Positions 44,424 to 53,134 of a stretch of 64,000 nucleotides of DNA are shown here, piece after piece. Where the stretch lies: assembly GCA_020638975.1 (NCBI GenBank), contig JACKHN010000032.1, positions 1-64,000 on the forward strand, in the 5' to 3' direction. The position numbers and the translations under genes are program-made. Numbering within the stretch: position 1 is the stretch's first letter; every line of letters starts with the position of its first letter. The notes beneath the pieces are model-generated. The model had not been told where the DNA came from, did not search any database, and saw nothing but the letters and a program-made list of their open reading frames with translations. This DNA comes from Planctomycetaceae bacterium (GTDB lineage Bacteria > Planctomycetota > Planctomycetia > Pirellulales > Pirellulaceae).

Positions 44424-45755
44424 TCATGGCTTGCGGTCTCGGAGGCGATTCGAGATGTGCGACATGCCGCACGCCGCTAGCAGGCACACATACGGCATCA
44501 AAGGAGCACGCATTCGCATGTTGCTCCAGTACAGTGCATGCACAGCAGTAAAGGTCACACACAACAAGAAACCCCAGACGTAGGGCGAGCGAATCAACTT
44601 CGTTCGGATGCTAAGCAGCGCGACGATCGCTAGCAAGAACAAGACACTGTACCAGCAACCAGTTACGATGCGCATCAGCAGGCGGACCGTCGATTCGCTA
44701 CCGCTCGTGTTGTAAGGCGTAAGCTGCCACAATCGGCTGACTCGGACCAGGCACGAATAGGCGAACATACCGGGTTCGTCCGTGATGTAATGTCGAGCTA
44801 GCGAGTAGGCAAACGCATCGTCCTCAAACTCGGTTCGATGGATCGGCGGCGCGTGAACCTCGTGAGGGAGATCCCAGATTAGGTCGTTTGGCGATGCTGA
44901 ATACTGGCGCAACTCCCACATCGCTGCTAGCTCCGCTGAATCCCAGGTTGTTCCTCGCGGGGCGTGTCGCAAGTAGCGGTAGAAGCTGGGATTGTTGCCA
45001 AGCAAGACGGTATAGCCGCCGTGTGTCGTCGTTGCCTTGGGCACTCCCAGCACCAAGTAGTTTCGTAAGACCCAGGGCGAGATCACGATCGCGGCAGTGA
45101 CGACAAGAGCGACCGAACTCTTGGCCGATGGGCGCAGCGGCGACAACTTCCAGGAATCGAATCGCAGCAGAATCATTGCCGCCGCCGATAGCCCTAACCA
45201 CGGGATGAACGTTGGCCGACACAAACACGCCAGCCCGAAAACGATTCCCGCGCGTATCGCACCGCCAACCGATGGCTTGGCCTCCCACAACGACAACGCA
45301 TACAGCCCAAACGCCGCCAACCAGGTGGCCATCGTCTCAGTCATCACCAAAGAGGACTGATTGAGCAGAATCGGATCGACGGCGACAAGCGTTGCCGCAG
45401 CGAAGGACCAACGTCCAAGTCGCCAACGATAGCCCAACAGGAACGTCAATACGACCGTCGCGGCCCCGAACAGCACGTTCAATCCACCTGCGATCAATGG
45501 TGTGACCTCACCCTTGATCGCCAATGCCGCGAGGAGAACGGGATACAGCGGAGGCCGGAATGCGGTTGGCGCGGCGTTAGAACCGTAGATACCATTTTGC
45601 CGCAGATTCTCGGCGATGGTCCGGTAGGCATCCGGGTCGGCATGCAACGAGTCAGCACTCGCCACGACGAAAGCACCACGGATCAAGAGTGCGCCGATCA
45701 AAACGGCGAAGATCGCGATGCGTGTTGGCTCAGGGAATGGTGGCTCATCGATCAT
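44424..45755 (-). CDS. GT-C fold glycosyltransferase (GT39/ArnT-like)
   Basis: 443 residues with about ten membrane spans. Family features: the first periplasmic loop ADSLHADPDAYRTIAENLRQ with the Asp dyad, PTAFRPPLYPVLLAALA, and VMTETMATWLAAFGLYAL with the conserved Glu. These match dolichyl-phosphate-mannose-protein mannosyltransferases and ArnT. It would transfer a sugar from a polyprenyl phosphate to a lipid or protein on the periplasmic side. The acceptor is unknown. It lies upstream of the LptD-like gene, separated by 227 bases including a GC-rich stem near 44320-44350, so may be a separate transcript. The start ATG 45755 has no strong ribosome site. Confidence 0.87.
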   Translation of the reverse strand: MIDEPPFPEPTRIAIFAVLIGALLIRGAFVVASADSLHADPDAYRTIAENLRQNGIYGSNAAPTAFRPPLYPVLLAALAIKGEVTPLIAGGLNVLFGAATVVLTFLLGYRWRLGRWSFAAATLVAVDPILLNQSSLVMTETMATWLAAFGLYALSLWEAKPSVGGAIRAGIVFGLACLCRPTFIPWLGLSAAAMILLRFDSWKLSPLRPSAKSSVALVVTAAIVISPWVLRNYLVLGVPKATTTHGGYTVLLGNNPSFYRYLRHAPRGTTWDSAELAAMWELRQYSASPNDLIWDLPHEVHAPPIHRTEFEDDAFAYSLARHYITDEPGMFAYSCLVRVSRLWQLTPYNTSGSESTVRLLMRIVTGCWYSVLFLLAIVALLSIRTKLIRSPYVWGFLLCVTFTAVHALYWSNMRMRAPLMPYVCLLAACGMSHISNRLRDRKP

Positions 45756-45857
45756 GTTCCGATTGTGAAGGAAGCAACCCGGCGAGGGAACAGGACATCG
45801 GCGACTTCCTGACTATGTGCGGAGATCTCGTCGCCACGATCAATCTACCGTTCGATG

Positions 45858-45990
45858 CTAGTGTTACGTTTTAGCTTAATTTTAGGATCAGCCGTTTTGG
45901 CGTTAGCCACGGTTCCCTCGTGACAACCGGGGCTAACGCCCAAACGGCTAATGTCTACAACCCGAATTCTTAACAGTCACAAAGCACTAG
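45858..45990. repeat. MITE-like element, copy 2, with internal palindrome
   Basis: 133 bases with CTAG termini. Left end CTAGTGTTACGTTTTAGCTT; right end in reverse complement CTAGTGCTTTGTGACTGTTA, clearly related to the ends of the element at 22741-22861. The inside holds a strong stem: AGCCGTTTTGGCGTTAGCC (45890-45908) pairs with 45931-45949 with one mismatch. It lies between the divergent GT39 and DUF2760 genes. Confidence 0.72.
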
Positions 45991-46089
45991 TGTGCTCGCT
46001 GACGAACGGACCTATGAAAGAAGCGTTTTTTCTTGCTTGGTGCAGGTCTCGTGACATCGCCGAGACACGCGACTGAAGGACTCCTGAAC

Positions 46090-46240
46090 GCTGGACTTAT
46101 GTGAAGGGTCGGGAGACCTTCGGTTAGTCTTGAGTGCAGGGCCGGGAGATACACGCCGAGCAGGCAGCTTCAAGCACGGCGGAACCTGGGTGTTTCGGCC
46201 CCCTGTTGCGCAGAACCTCGATCAGTACGATCAAGGTTGG
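46090..46240 (+). ncRNA. Hairpin-rich leader, possible structured RNA
   Basis: Three stem-loops in a row precede the DUF2760 gene. A: GACT/AGTC enclosing GAAGGGTC/GACCTTC with a GGGA loop (46094-46129). B: CAGGGCCG pairing with CGGCCCCCTG, with inner CAC/GTG and GCCG/CGGC helices (46137-46205). C: AACCTcGATC pairing with GATCaAGGTT around agtac (46214-46238). The order and length resemble a cis-regulatory leader or a small RNA. It lacks the SRP, RNase P and tmRNA core motifs, and I cannot assign it to a known riboswitch class. The region 45991-46089 before it shows nothing. Confidence 0.42.
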
Positions 46241-46303
46241 ATGCGAGTGCCGCGCCCAGCGGTCCAGCGACCTTTTGCAGCACAAAACCAATGAGTAAGT
46301 TCA

Positions 46304-46849
46304 ATGCGAATATTTCAGGCGATATCAGCATTCTTTAAAGTCCTGCTCGACCGAGAGTTCGCGGCGAAGGTCCAGCAGCTTGCGAGGGACAATGACTTGA
46401 CTGCCGTCGCGAAGACAGATCCCGCGCCAAAGGCGATCGCCTCCCCGGCCAAGCCCAAACCGCCCACGCGGAACGACGCCATTACACTTCTTGCGACGCT
46501 CCAACGCGAGGCAAGATTTGTCGATATCGTGATGGAACCCTTGGGAGATTACTCCGACGCTCAAGTGGGCGCAGCGACGCGCGACGTACTACGCGACTGC
46601 GGTAAGACGCTTGAACGGCTGTTCGACATCCGACCGGTCGTCGAAGCCGAGGAAGGGGCTTCGCACGAAACGCCCGCGACCTTGGATGGCTCGCGATATC
46701 GCTTAGCCGGCAACGTCACGGGCGAACCGCCATATCGCGGCCAACTCGTTCATCACGGTTGGCAGGCAATGCGTTGCGAGTTGCCAAAATGGTCCGGTAA
46801 TGACGACGCAGCAATGATCGTGGCACCTGTGGAACTTGAACTCGCATGA
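46304..46849 (+). CDS. DUF2760 protein
   Basis: 181 residues. N-terminal amphipathic helix (RIFQAISAFFKVLLDREFA), an Ala/Pro/Lys linker, then the DUF2760 domain with its hallmark AITLLATLQREARFVDIVME, YSDAQVGAATRDVLRDCGKT and YRGQLVHHGWQAMRCELPKW. It is cytoplasmic, without a signal. Its stop overlaps the start of the next gene (ATGA at 46846-46849), so the two are translationally coupled. DUF2760 is nearly always encoded immediately before the two Hsp70-like genes seen here; it is therefore likely a partner or regulator of those ATPases. The chemistry is unknown. Confidence 0.92.
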   Translation: MRIFQAISAFFKVLLDREFAAKVQQLARDNDLTAVAKTDPAPKAIASPAKPKPPTRNDAITLLATLQREARFVDIVMEPLGDYSDAQVGAATRDVLRDCGKTLERLFDIRPVVEAEEGASHETPATLDGSRYRLAGNVTGEPPYRGQLVHHGWQAMRCELPKWSGNDDAAMIVAPVELELA

Positions 46850-48642
46850 CCGCTAAATTTGTTTTGGGAATCGACCTGGGCACGACGAACAGCGTCTTGT
46901 CCTACGCCGTGCTCGACGCCGAGGTTGCTGACGTCAAGGTGTTTGACATCCCGCAACTTGTCGCGGCTGGCACCACAGAATCGCGGACGGCACTGCCCTC
47001 GTTCGCGTATTTAGCAACCGAGCAAGAGGGACGCGATGGCGCGCTCAGTTTGCCATGGACGGATTCACGATCGTTTGCCGTTGGGGAATACGCCCGCAGA
47101 CGTGCTGCCGAAGCCCCAGATCGCACGGTCGGTGCAGCCAAGTCGTGGCTGTGCCATCAGCGAGTCGAACGTCGCCAACCAATCCTGCCTTGGAATGCGC
47201 CGGACGACGTCGGTAAGATCTCGCCGGTCGAAGCCTCGCAGCGTTACCTCGAACATCTTGTCGCCGCCTGGGAGAATGCGTTCCCCGATGCACCGGTCGC
47301 CGATCAGCAAGTCGTACTCACCGTTCCCGCGTCGTTCGATCCGGTCGCGCGCGAACTGACTCGCGAAGCAGCCATCGCGGCTGGGTTGCCACGTGACTTC
47401 GTTTTGCTCGAAGAACCACAAGCCGCTCTCTACGCCTGGCTCGCCACCACCGGTGATCGTTGGCGTAAGATGTTGAAAGTTGGCGAGACGGTACTCGTCT
47501 GCGATATCGGCGGCGGAACAACCGATCTGACGCTGGTGCGAGTCACCGAAGAGGCCGGGACGTTGTCGCTGGAACGCGTGGCGGTCGGAAATCATCTGCT
47601 CGTCGGTGGCGATAACATGGACCTCACGCTGGCTCACGTTGTCGCAACCGAGTTCGAGAAGAAGGGCGTCGAATTAGACCCTTGGCAGTCCGTCTCGCTA
47701 TGGCATTCCTGCCGCGCTGCCAAAGAGAGTCTGTTGTCGGTTGATGGACCCGAAAAACAGTCGATCTCGGTACTCGGTCGCGGCAGCAAGTTGATTGGCG
47801 GCACCGTGTCGGTCGAAGTCGATCGCGCGAGCGTCTCGAATTTGCTTGTTGATGGTTTCCTGCCCAAGTGCTCGGCGGCGGACCGACCTCAGAAGCAACG
47901 TGCGTCCGGCTTCCAAGAGATCGGGCTGCCGTTTGAATCCGATCCGGGTATCACTCGCCACTTGGCGGCATTCCTGGCGGCGCACGGCAATTCCGCGGAC
48001 GGCTCCGTGTTTCCGACACATGTTCTCTTCAATGGCGGCGTATTGAAATCGGACGCATTGCGAAGTCGCTTGCTGGACGTCATGCGTGGGTGGTGCCAAG
48101 GCCAACAGGAAACCGATCCGCTGGAAGGTGTCCATGACCTCGATCACGCTGTGTCACGCGGAGCCGCTTACTATGGCTGGGCGAAGGACCAGGGCGGCGT
48201 TCGTATTCGGGGCGGTGTGGCTCGGTCGTATTATGTCGGCATCGAGACAGCGGGCCTGGCGATTCCAGGAGCACCTCGACCACTGCGAGCGTTGTGCGTC
48301 GTGCCGTTTGGGATGGAAGAAGGCACACAGTGCGACGTGCCTTCTGGTCAGGTTGGACTTGTGTTGGGCGAGCCAGTGCAGTTTCGCTTCTTTAGCTCGG
48401 CGGTGCGAAAGGACGATCGGCCCGGTGACGTGTTGAAAGCCTGGGATGAAGGCGAACTAATTGAAACCGTTCCTTTGGAAGCGACGCTGCCAGCTGACGC
48501 CGACGTGGAGGATGCCTACGTCCCGGTAACATTTCAGTCGCGCGTGACCGAACTTGGAATGCTCGAACTGTGGTGTGTTGGAGCGAACACGCCGGGACGA
48601 TGGAAGTTAGAGTTTAGCGTCCGCGAAGAGACGGAGTCTTAA
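46846..48642 (+). CDS. Hsp70-like ATPase, DUF2760-linked
   Basis: 598 residues. ATPase motifs: phosphate loop 1 GIDLGTTNSVLSY, KSWLCHQRVERRQPILPW (a segment special to this group, containing Cys-His), TVPASFDPVARELTREAA, phosphate loop 2 VCDIGGGTTDLTLVRV, and VLFNGGVLKSDALRSRLL in place of the usual adenosine motif. The C-terminal 150 residues are beta-rich (GLVLGEPVQFRFFSSAVR, VPVTFQSRVTELGMLELWCV), a reduced substrate-binding domain without helical lid. It overlaps the DUF2760 gene by four bases and is followed by a second Hsp70 gene after five bases. No J-protein or exchange factor is present. It is probably a dedicated chaperone whose client is unknown. Confidence 0.95.
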   Translation: MTAKFVLGIDLGTTNSVLSYAVLDAEVADVKVFDIPQLVAAGTTESRTALPSFAYLATEQEGRDGALSLPWTDSRSFAVGEYARRRAAEAPDRTVGAAKSWLCHQRVERRQPILPWNAPDDVGKISPVEASQRYLEHLVAAWENAFPDAPVADQQVVLTVPASFDPVARELTREAAIAAGLPRDFVLLEEPQAALYAWLATTGDRWRKMLKVGETVLVCDIGGGTTDLTLVRVTEEAGTLSLERVAVGNHLLVGGDNMDLTLAHVVATEFEKKGVELDPWQSVSLWHSCRAAKESLLSVDGPEKQSISVLGRGSKLIGGTVSVEVDRASVSNLLVDGFLPKCSAADRPQKQRASGFQEIGLPFESDPGITRHLAAFLAAHGNSADGSVFPTHVLFNGGVLKSDALRSRLLDVMRGWCQGQQETDPLEGVHDLDHAVSRGAAYYGWAKDQGGVRIRGGVARSYYVGIETAGLAIPGAPRPLRALCVVPFGMEEGTQCDVPSGQVGLVLGEPVQFRFFSSAVRKDDRPGDVLKAWDEGELIETVPLEATLPADADVEDAYVPVTFQSRVTELGMLELWCVGANTPGRWKLEFSVREETES

Positions 48643-48647
48643 CGACT

Positions 48648-51533
48648 GTGGCCAAGGACACCGCCGCGAAAGTCGCTGTCGAACTCGATCCGTTGATCGA
48701 TGAACAACCGAGCCGTTATGTAGTAGGTATCGATCTGGGCACTACCAATTCGGCGGTGACCTATGTCGATACGCAGGAGCAGCCCTGGCAAGTTCGCGTA
48801 TTGCCGTTGCCTCAACTTGTTGGCCCAGGCGAAATTGAACCTCGTGAATCGCTCCCGTCGTTCCACTATCAACCGTTGGCCAGCCAACTCTCGACCGGTA
48901 CACTGCGATTGCCTTGGCAGAAAGAAACTTCTTCTTACGCAGTCGGCGTCTTTGCACGCGACGAAGGTGCCAAGACATCGGGTCGGCAGATCGCGTCAGC
49001 CAAGTCATGGCTTTGCCATCCGGGGGTCGATCGAACGGCGGACTTGCTCCCGTGGCATGGTGCCGAAGACGTCGATCGCCTCTCTCCCGTCGAAGCCAGT
49101 TCGCGGTACTTGAAGCACATGCGAGCCGCCTGGGGCGCGAAGTTTCCGCGCGAGCCGTTGGCCGAGCAGGATATTGTGTTGACGTTGCCAGCCTCGTTCG
49201 ATGAAGTTGCCCGCGAACTGACCGTGGAGGCAGCTGCTCGTGCGGGACTGCCGCGAGTCGTGTTGATCGAGGAGCCGCAAGCCGCGTTCTACGCTTGGGT
49301 CTATAAGTATGCTGACGACTGGGACCAACGCGTCTCGGCTGGTCAGAAGATTCTGGTCTGTGACATCGGCGGCGGCACGACCGACTTTACGTTGATCCAC
49401 GTGCGGCGAAGTGAAGTAGCAGGTAATGATGCGGATCGTATCCAGTTCCATCGCGTCGCGGTCGGCAACCATCTGATCCTGGGCGGCGACAATCTCGATC
49501 TGGCACTGGCACATCACGTCGAACAGAAGATCAAACCCGGCGGCAAGCTGGAAGCCCGGCAGTGGGACGTGTTGCTCGGCACTTGTCGTCATGTCAAGGA
49601 AACTTTGCTCGGCGAGAACGCCCCACAGTCGATGACAGTCAACCTGCCAGGCAGCGGCTCGAAGTTGATCGGGGGCGGTTTGCAGGTCGAAGTCACGCGC
49701 GACGAAGTGTGTCAGCTGTTGGTCGAAGGGTTCTTGCCGCAAGTTGCCTTGGCCGAGAAGCCCATTCAGCGGCAATCGGGCTTTCAAGAGTTCGGCTTGC
49801 CGTACGCGAGTGACGCCGCGATGACGCGCTATCTAGCTGCGTTTTTAGCCGCTCATCGTGCCGACGCCCGCGAGGACACCGCGAGTTCAGATCACGATCC
49901 CGCCCGGCCGGATGTTGTCCTCTTCAATGGCGGCTTCTTTGCATCGCCTTTACTGCGAGACCGCCTGCTGGAAGTGTTAACGAGTTGGTTCCGAGATGAC
50001 CAGCATCCCGATTGGTCGCCGGTCGTCTTGGATCACGATCGTCTCGATTTGGCGGTGGCTCGTGGAGCGGCGTATTACGGCATGGTCCGGCGCGGTGACG
50101 GAGTGCGAATCGCCGCGTCGCTGGCGCGCAGCTATTACGTCAGCGTTGCCGGCGAAGAACCTGTCGCCGTCTGCCTTGTCCCCGGCAATGCCGAACCGGG
50201 ACAAACCTTCGAGCTGACCGAGCAGACATTTCAACTAGCCATCTCGCAGCCGGTCGAGTTCCCGTTGCTTGTGTCCAGCACGCGACTTGCCGATCGGCCC
50301 GGCGATCTGCTGCCGATCGATCGCGAACAGATGACGCCGATGCCTCCCATTCGCACAGTCCTTAAGACTCGCAGCCGCAACGAGACTGGTGAGATACCTG
50401 TTCGCTTGCACGTTCATCTGACGGAGGTCGGGACGATCGAGTTGTGGTGCCACCAAGTCGATTCGGAGCGGAATTGGCGACTGCAATTCGATATCCGCTC
50501 GGCGCTGCAGACGGACGTCGTCTCGCAGCAAACCGTTGGCGAGGCGGAAGGTACGTTGGATGAACAAACGTGGAGTGACTGTCAGCGTTTGATCGCTAAC
50601 GTTTTTGGGACCGATGACGACGCGAAGCCAAGTCAACTGATTAAGCAACTCGCCGACGCTTTGGGGGCCAGTCGCTCGCAGTGGCCCATGACGTTATTGC
50701 GTCGGATCTGGGAAGCGTTGATGGAGCATACCGACGGTCGGCGAATCAGTGCGGCACATGAAGCGCGTTGGTTGAACTTGCTGGGCTACGCGCTTCGCCC
50801 CGGATATGGCTTGGCAGTGGATGACTGGCGAGTCACGGAAACATGGCGAATGATCCGAGGCAAACTGATTCACGGCACGCCCGCGATCCGAGCCGAATCG
50901 CTGATCTTGTGGCGGCGACTTGCAGGCGGACTTTCCGCGGGGCAGCAGATGGCGTTAGCCGAACCGCTCTTGGCTCCGATCCGAAACTTGCACCTGCGTA
51001 GCACGACAGGCAAGGCCACGGCGGCTGCCATCGCGATGAAGCCCGAAGAATCACATGAAGTCTGGCGGTTGCTTGGCTCGCTCGAACTATTGCCAGTCCA
51101 TCTGAAGGTCGAGTTGGGGGACATGCTGCTTGAACTGCTGCCTCGCCGGCGATTCGAGAGTTCGCGAGAAGCGATGGTTTGGACGTTAGCACGATTGGGC
51201 CAGCGTGTGCCTGTCTATGGACCGCTTAATACCGTCGTCCCATACGCCCGGGCAGCGGCTTGGTTGTCTGGTTTGCTAGACCTTGATCAATCCACTGACA
51301 CCAAGCAGCAAAACACGGTCGACCAGTTCGCGGTCGTGCAACTTGCCCGTCGCACCGACGACCGCTATCGCGACGTTCCCAACGAGATACGCCAGCGCGT
51401 GGTCGACTGGCTGACTGCGAACGATGCGTCCGAACACGCGATTCAGTTGGTCCGCGACGGCGGGGAACTCGACAGCGACGAGCAAGACCGCGTCTTCGGT
51501 GAAGCATTGCCAAATGGGCTACGAATTCAGTAG
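48648..51533 (+). CDS. Hsp70-like ATPase with long C-terminal helical domain (DUF3731 type)
   Basis: 961 residues, starting at GTG 48648. The first 600 residues parallel the preceding protein closely: GIDLGTTNSAVTYVD, KSWLCHPGVDRTADLLPW, VCDIGGGTTDFTLIHV, LFNGGFFASPLLRDRLLE, and LHVHLTEVGTIELWCHQV. The last 300 residues are an added all-helical, HEAT-like domain (LIKQLADALGASRSQWPM, LRRIWEALMEHTDGRR, HEARWLNLLGYALRPGYG, VWRLLGSLELLPVHLKVELG). The two Hsp70s are evidently duplicates, one of which gained a scaffold. The stop codon TAG is not followed by ordinary spacer: it lies in the first arm of the palindrome at 51530-51586. Confidence 0.95.
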   Translation: MAKDTAAKVAVELDPLIDEQPSRYVVGIDLGTTNSAVTYVDTQEQPWQVRVLPLPQLVGPGEIEPRESLPSFHYQPLASQLSTGTLRLPWQKETSSYAVGVFARDEGAKTSGRQIASAKSWLCHPGVDRTADLLPWHGAEDVDRLSPVEASSRYLKHMRAAWGAKFPREPLAEQDIVLTLPASFDEVARELTVEAAARAGLPRVVLIEEPQAAFYAWVYKYADDWDQRVSAGQKILVCDIGGGTTDFTLIHVRRSEVAGNDADRIQFHRVAVGNHLILGGDNLDLALAHHVEQKIKPGGKLEARQWDVLLGTCRHVKETLLGENAPQSMTVNLPGSGSKLIGGGLQVEVTRDEVCQLLVEGFLPQVALAEKPIQRQSGFQEFGLPYASDAAMTRYLAAFLAAHRADAREDTASSDHDPARPDVVLFNGGFFASPLLRDRLLEVLTSWFRDDQHPDWSPVVLDHDRLDLAVARGAAYYGMVRRGDGVRIAASLARSYYVSVAGEEPVAVCLVPGNAEPGQTFELTEQTFQLAISQPVEFPLLVSSTRLADRPGDLLPIDREQMTPMPPIRTVLKTRSRNETGEIPVRLHVHLTEVGTIELWCHQVDSERNWRLQFDIRSALQTDVVSQQTVGEAEGTLDEQTWSDCQRLIANVFGTDDDAKPSQLIKQLADALGASRSQWPMTLLRRIWEALMEHTDGRRISAAHEARWLNLLGYALRPGYGLAVDDWRVTETWRMIRGKLIHGTPAIRAESLILWRRLAGGLSAGQQMALAEPLLAPIRNLHLRSTTGKATAAAIAMKPEESHEVWRLLGSLELLPVHLKVELGDMLLELLPRRRFESSREAMVWTLARLGQRVPVYGPLNTVVPYARAAAWLSGLLDLDQSTDTKQQNTVDQFAVVQLARRTDDRYRDVPNEIRQRVVDWLTANDASEHAIQLVRDGGELDSDEQDRVFGEALPNGLRIQ

Positions 51534-51586
51534 GGTCCGCTATGCGGACAAACCCGTAGCGATGTCGTCCACACAGCGGACCCTAC
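51530..51586. repeat. Palindrome of the GTAGGGTCCGC family, copy 2, providing both stop codons
   Basis: Two 20-base inverted arms (51530-51549, 51567-51586), two mismatches: GTAGGGTCCGCTATGCGGAC and its counterpart. The TAG in the left arm (51531-51533) ends the Hsp70 gene, and the TAG of the right arm read on the other strand (51585-51583) ends the DUF1501 gene. Compare copy 1 at 31940-31993. It may serve as a shared transcription stop. Confidence 0.88.
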
Positions 51587-53115
51587 GCCAGGATCGATTT
51601 CAGAACCTGCCCTTCGTCCGTCGGACCGATCAGGCGATTGTTCAAGCCTTGGTACGGTACGCTAAACCGATACGGATCCAAGCCGAGTTGATTCAGGATC
51701 GTCGCTTGCAGGTCGTGGATGCCGACTTGGTTCTCGGTAATGTAGTAACCGATATCGTCGGTCGCGCCGTAAGCCAAGCCGGGCTTGATGCCACCGCCGG
51801 CCATCCACATCGTGTAGGCATAGGGATGATGGTCGCGACCAACAAAGCCTGGTTTAATCTCCTTGTTGACGTTGTTCTGCATCATCGGTGTGCGACCGAA
51901 CTCGCCGCCCCACACGATCAGTGTCGAATCGAGCAAGCCGCGCTGTTTGAGATCGGACACCAAGCCCGACATCGCGCGATCGATCTGCTGACACTTGATC
52001 GGTAAGGTTTCGTCGATCGATTCGCCCGGTGAGCTGCCATGGTGATCCCAGCCCCAATCATAAAGCTGCACGAACCGCACACCTTTCTCGACCAATCGAC
52101 GAGCGAGCAGGCAGTTGTTGGCAAATGTCGGATCGTCGCCTTTGTAAAGCGGTCGCGGATCGTCCGCTCCGTCCGATTGGGAGACGAATTCAGGCTTGGC
52201 TCCGTAGAGGTCGAGGATGTGTTGTGGTTCGCGAGAAATGTTCATCACTTCCGGAACGGCGACTTGCATCCGATACGTTAGTTCGTATTGCTCGATCCGC
52301 GTCAGCGTTTCAACGTCACCGACATGTTGCAACTGATACTGATTGAGGTCGCGTATGGCATCGAGCGTCTTGCGGCGCAGTTGTCGGCTGATGCCATCGG
52401 GATTGGACAAGTACAACACGGGTTCGCCTGTCGTGCGACACTGAACGCCCTGATAGACCGACGGGAGAAAGCCCGATCCCCACAACGACTTGCCTGCGCT
52501 GGGGGTCTTGCCGCCCGAGACGAACACGACGAAGCCAGGCATGTCTTGATTCTCGCTGCCAAGTCCGTAGGTCACCCACGATCCCATCGACGGGAAGCCA
52601 AGTCGCGATTGGCCCGTGTGAACGAAGAGTTGCGCCGGTGCATGATTGAACTGCTCAGTGTGCATGGACCGGATCACACACACGTCATCGACGATCGCCG
52701 AGAAGTTGGGTAGCAACTCGCTGATCCATTGCTCCGATTGGCCATGCTGCGCGTATTTGAATTGCGGACCAAGCATCTTCGGGACGCCTTTGATAAAGGC
52801 GAATCGCTTCCCATCGAGATACGATTGCGGGCACTCTTGACCATGGAACTTGGTCAATGCGGGTTTGTTCTCGAACAACTCTAACTGTGAAGGCGAACCC
52901 GCCATGTGCAGATAGATAACCGACTTGGCCTTGGCCGGCAGCATCGGTGGCTTCGGGCTCATGGGACCCGTTGGCGTATCACTCGCCGCGACACGATCCG
53001 CGCGCAGCATCGAACTCAGAGCCATCGCTCCGACGCCAAGACCAGCCCGGCCAAAGAAGTGGCGGCGAGTTACGGCTTGTGCATGAGCGGTTTGTTGATC
53101 CATTGGAGTTCTCAT
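51583..53115 (-). CDS. DUF1501 protein, Tat-exported
   Basis: 510 residues with a Tat signal (VTRRHFFGRAGLGVGAMAL, Arg17-Arg18). Family motifs: KSVIYLHMAGSPSQLELFEN, VCVIRSMHTEQFNHAPAQ, GLGSENQDMPGFVVF, VRFVQLYDWGWDHHG, STLIVWGGEFGRTPMMQ and VGRDHHPYAYTMWMAGGGI. It is the downstream partner of the DUF1549/1553 gene, 19 bases away, mirroring the pair at 34707-38687; the two DUF1501 proteins are clearly paralogous. Export by Tat implies folding with a cofactor in the cytoplasm. ATG 53103 is an alternative start. Its stop codon lies in the palindrome at 51530-51586. Confidence 0.95.
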   Translation of the reverse strand: MRTPMDQQTAHAQAVTRRHFFGRAGLGVGAMALSSMLRADRVAASDTPTGPMSPKPPMLPAKAKSVIYLHMAGSPSQLELFENKPALTKFHGQECPQSYLDGKRFAFIKGVPKMLGPQFKYAQHGQSEQWISELLPNFSAIVDDVCVIRSMHTEQFNHAPAQLFVHTGQSRLGFPSMGSWVTYGLGSENQDMPGFVVFVSGGKTPSAGKSLWGSGFLPSVYQGVQCRTTGEPVLYLSNPDGISRQLRRKTLDAIRDLNQYQLQHVGDVETLTRIEQYELTYRMQVAVPEVMNISREPQHILDLYGAKPEFVSQSDGADDPRPLYKGDDPTFANNCLLARRLVEKGVRFVQLYDWGWDHHGSSPGESIDETLPIKCQQIDRAMSGLVSDLKQRGLLDSTLIVWGGEFGRTPMMQNNVNKEIKPGFVGRDHHPYAYTMWMAGGGIKPGLAYGATDDIGYYITENQVGIHDLQATILNQLGLDPYRFSVPYQGLNNRLIGPTDEGQVLKSILA

Positions 53116-53134
53116 CGTGTTCCATCTGCGCTCG

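Noticed and set aside
46090..46240. Identity as SRP RNA, RNase P RNA or tmRNA
   Set aside because: I looked for the SRP GGAAGGAAGCA-type core, the RNase P GAGGAAAGTC core and tmRNA ends and found none, so it stays unassigned.
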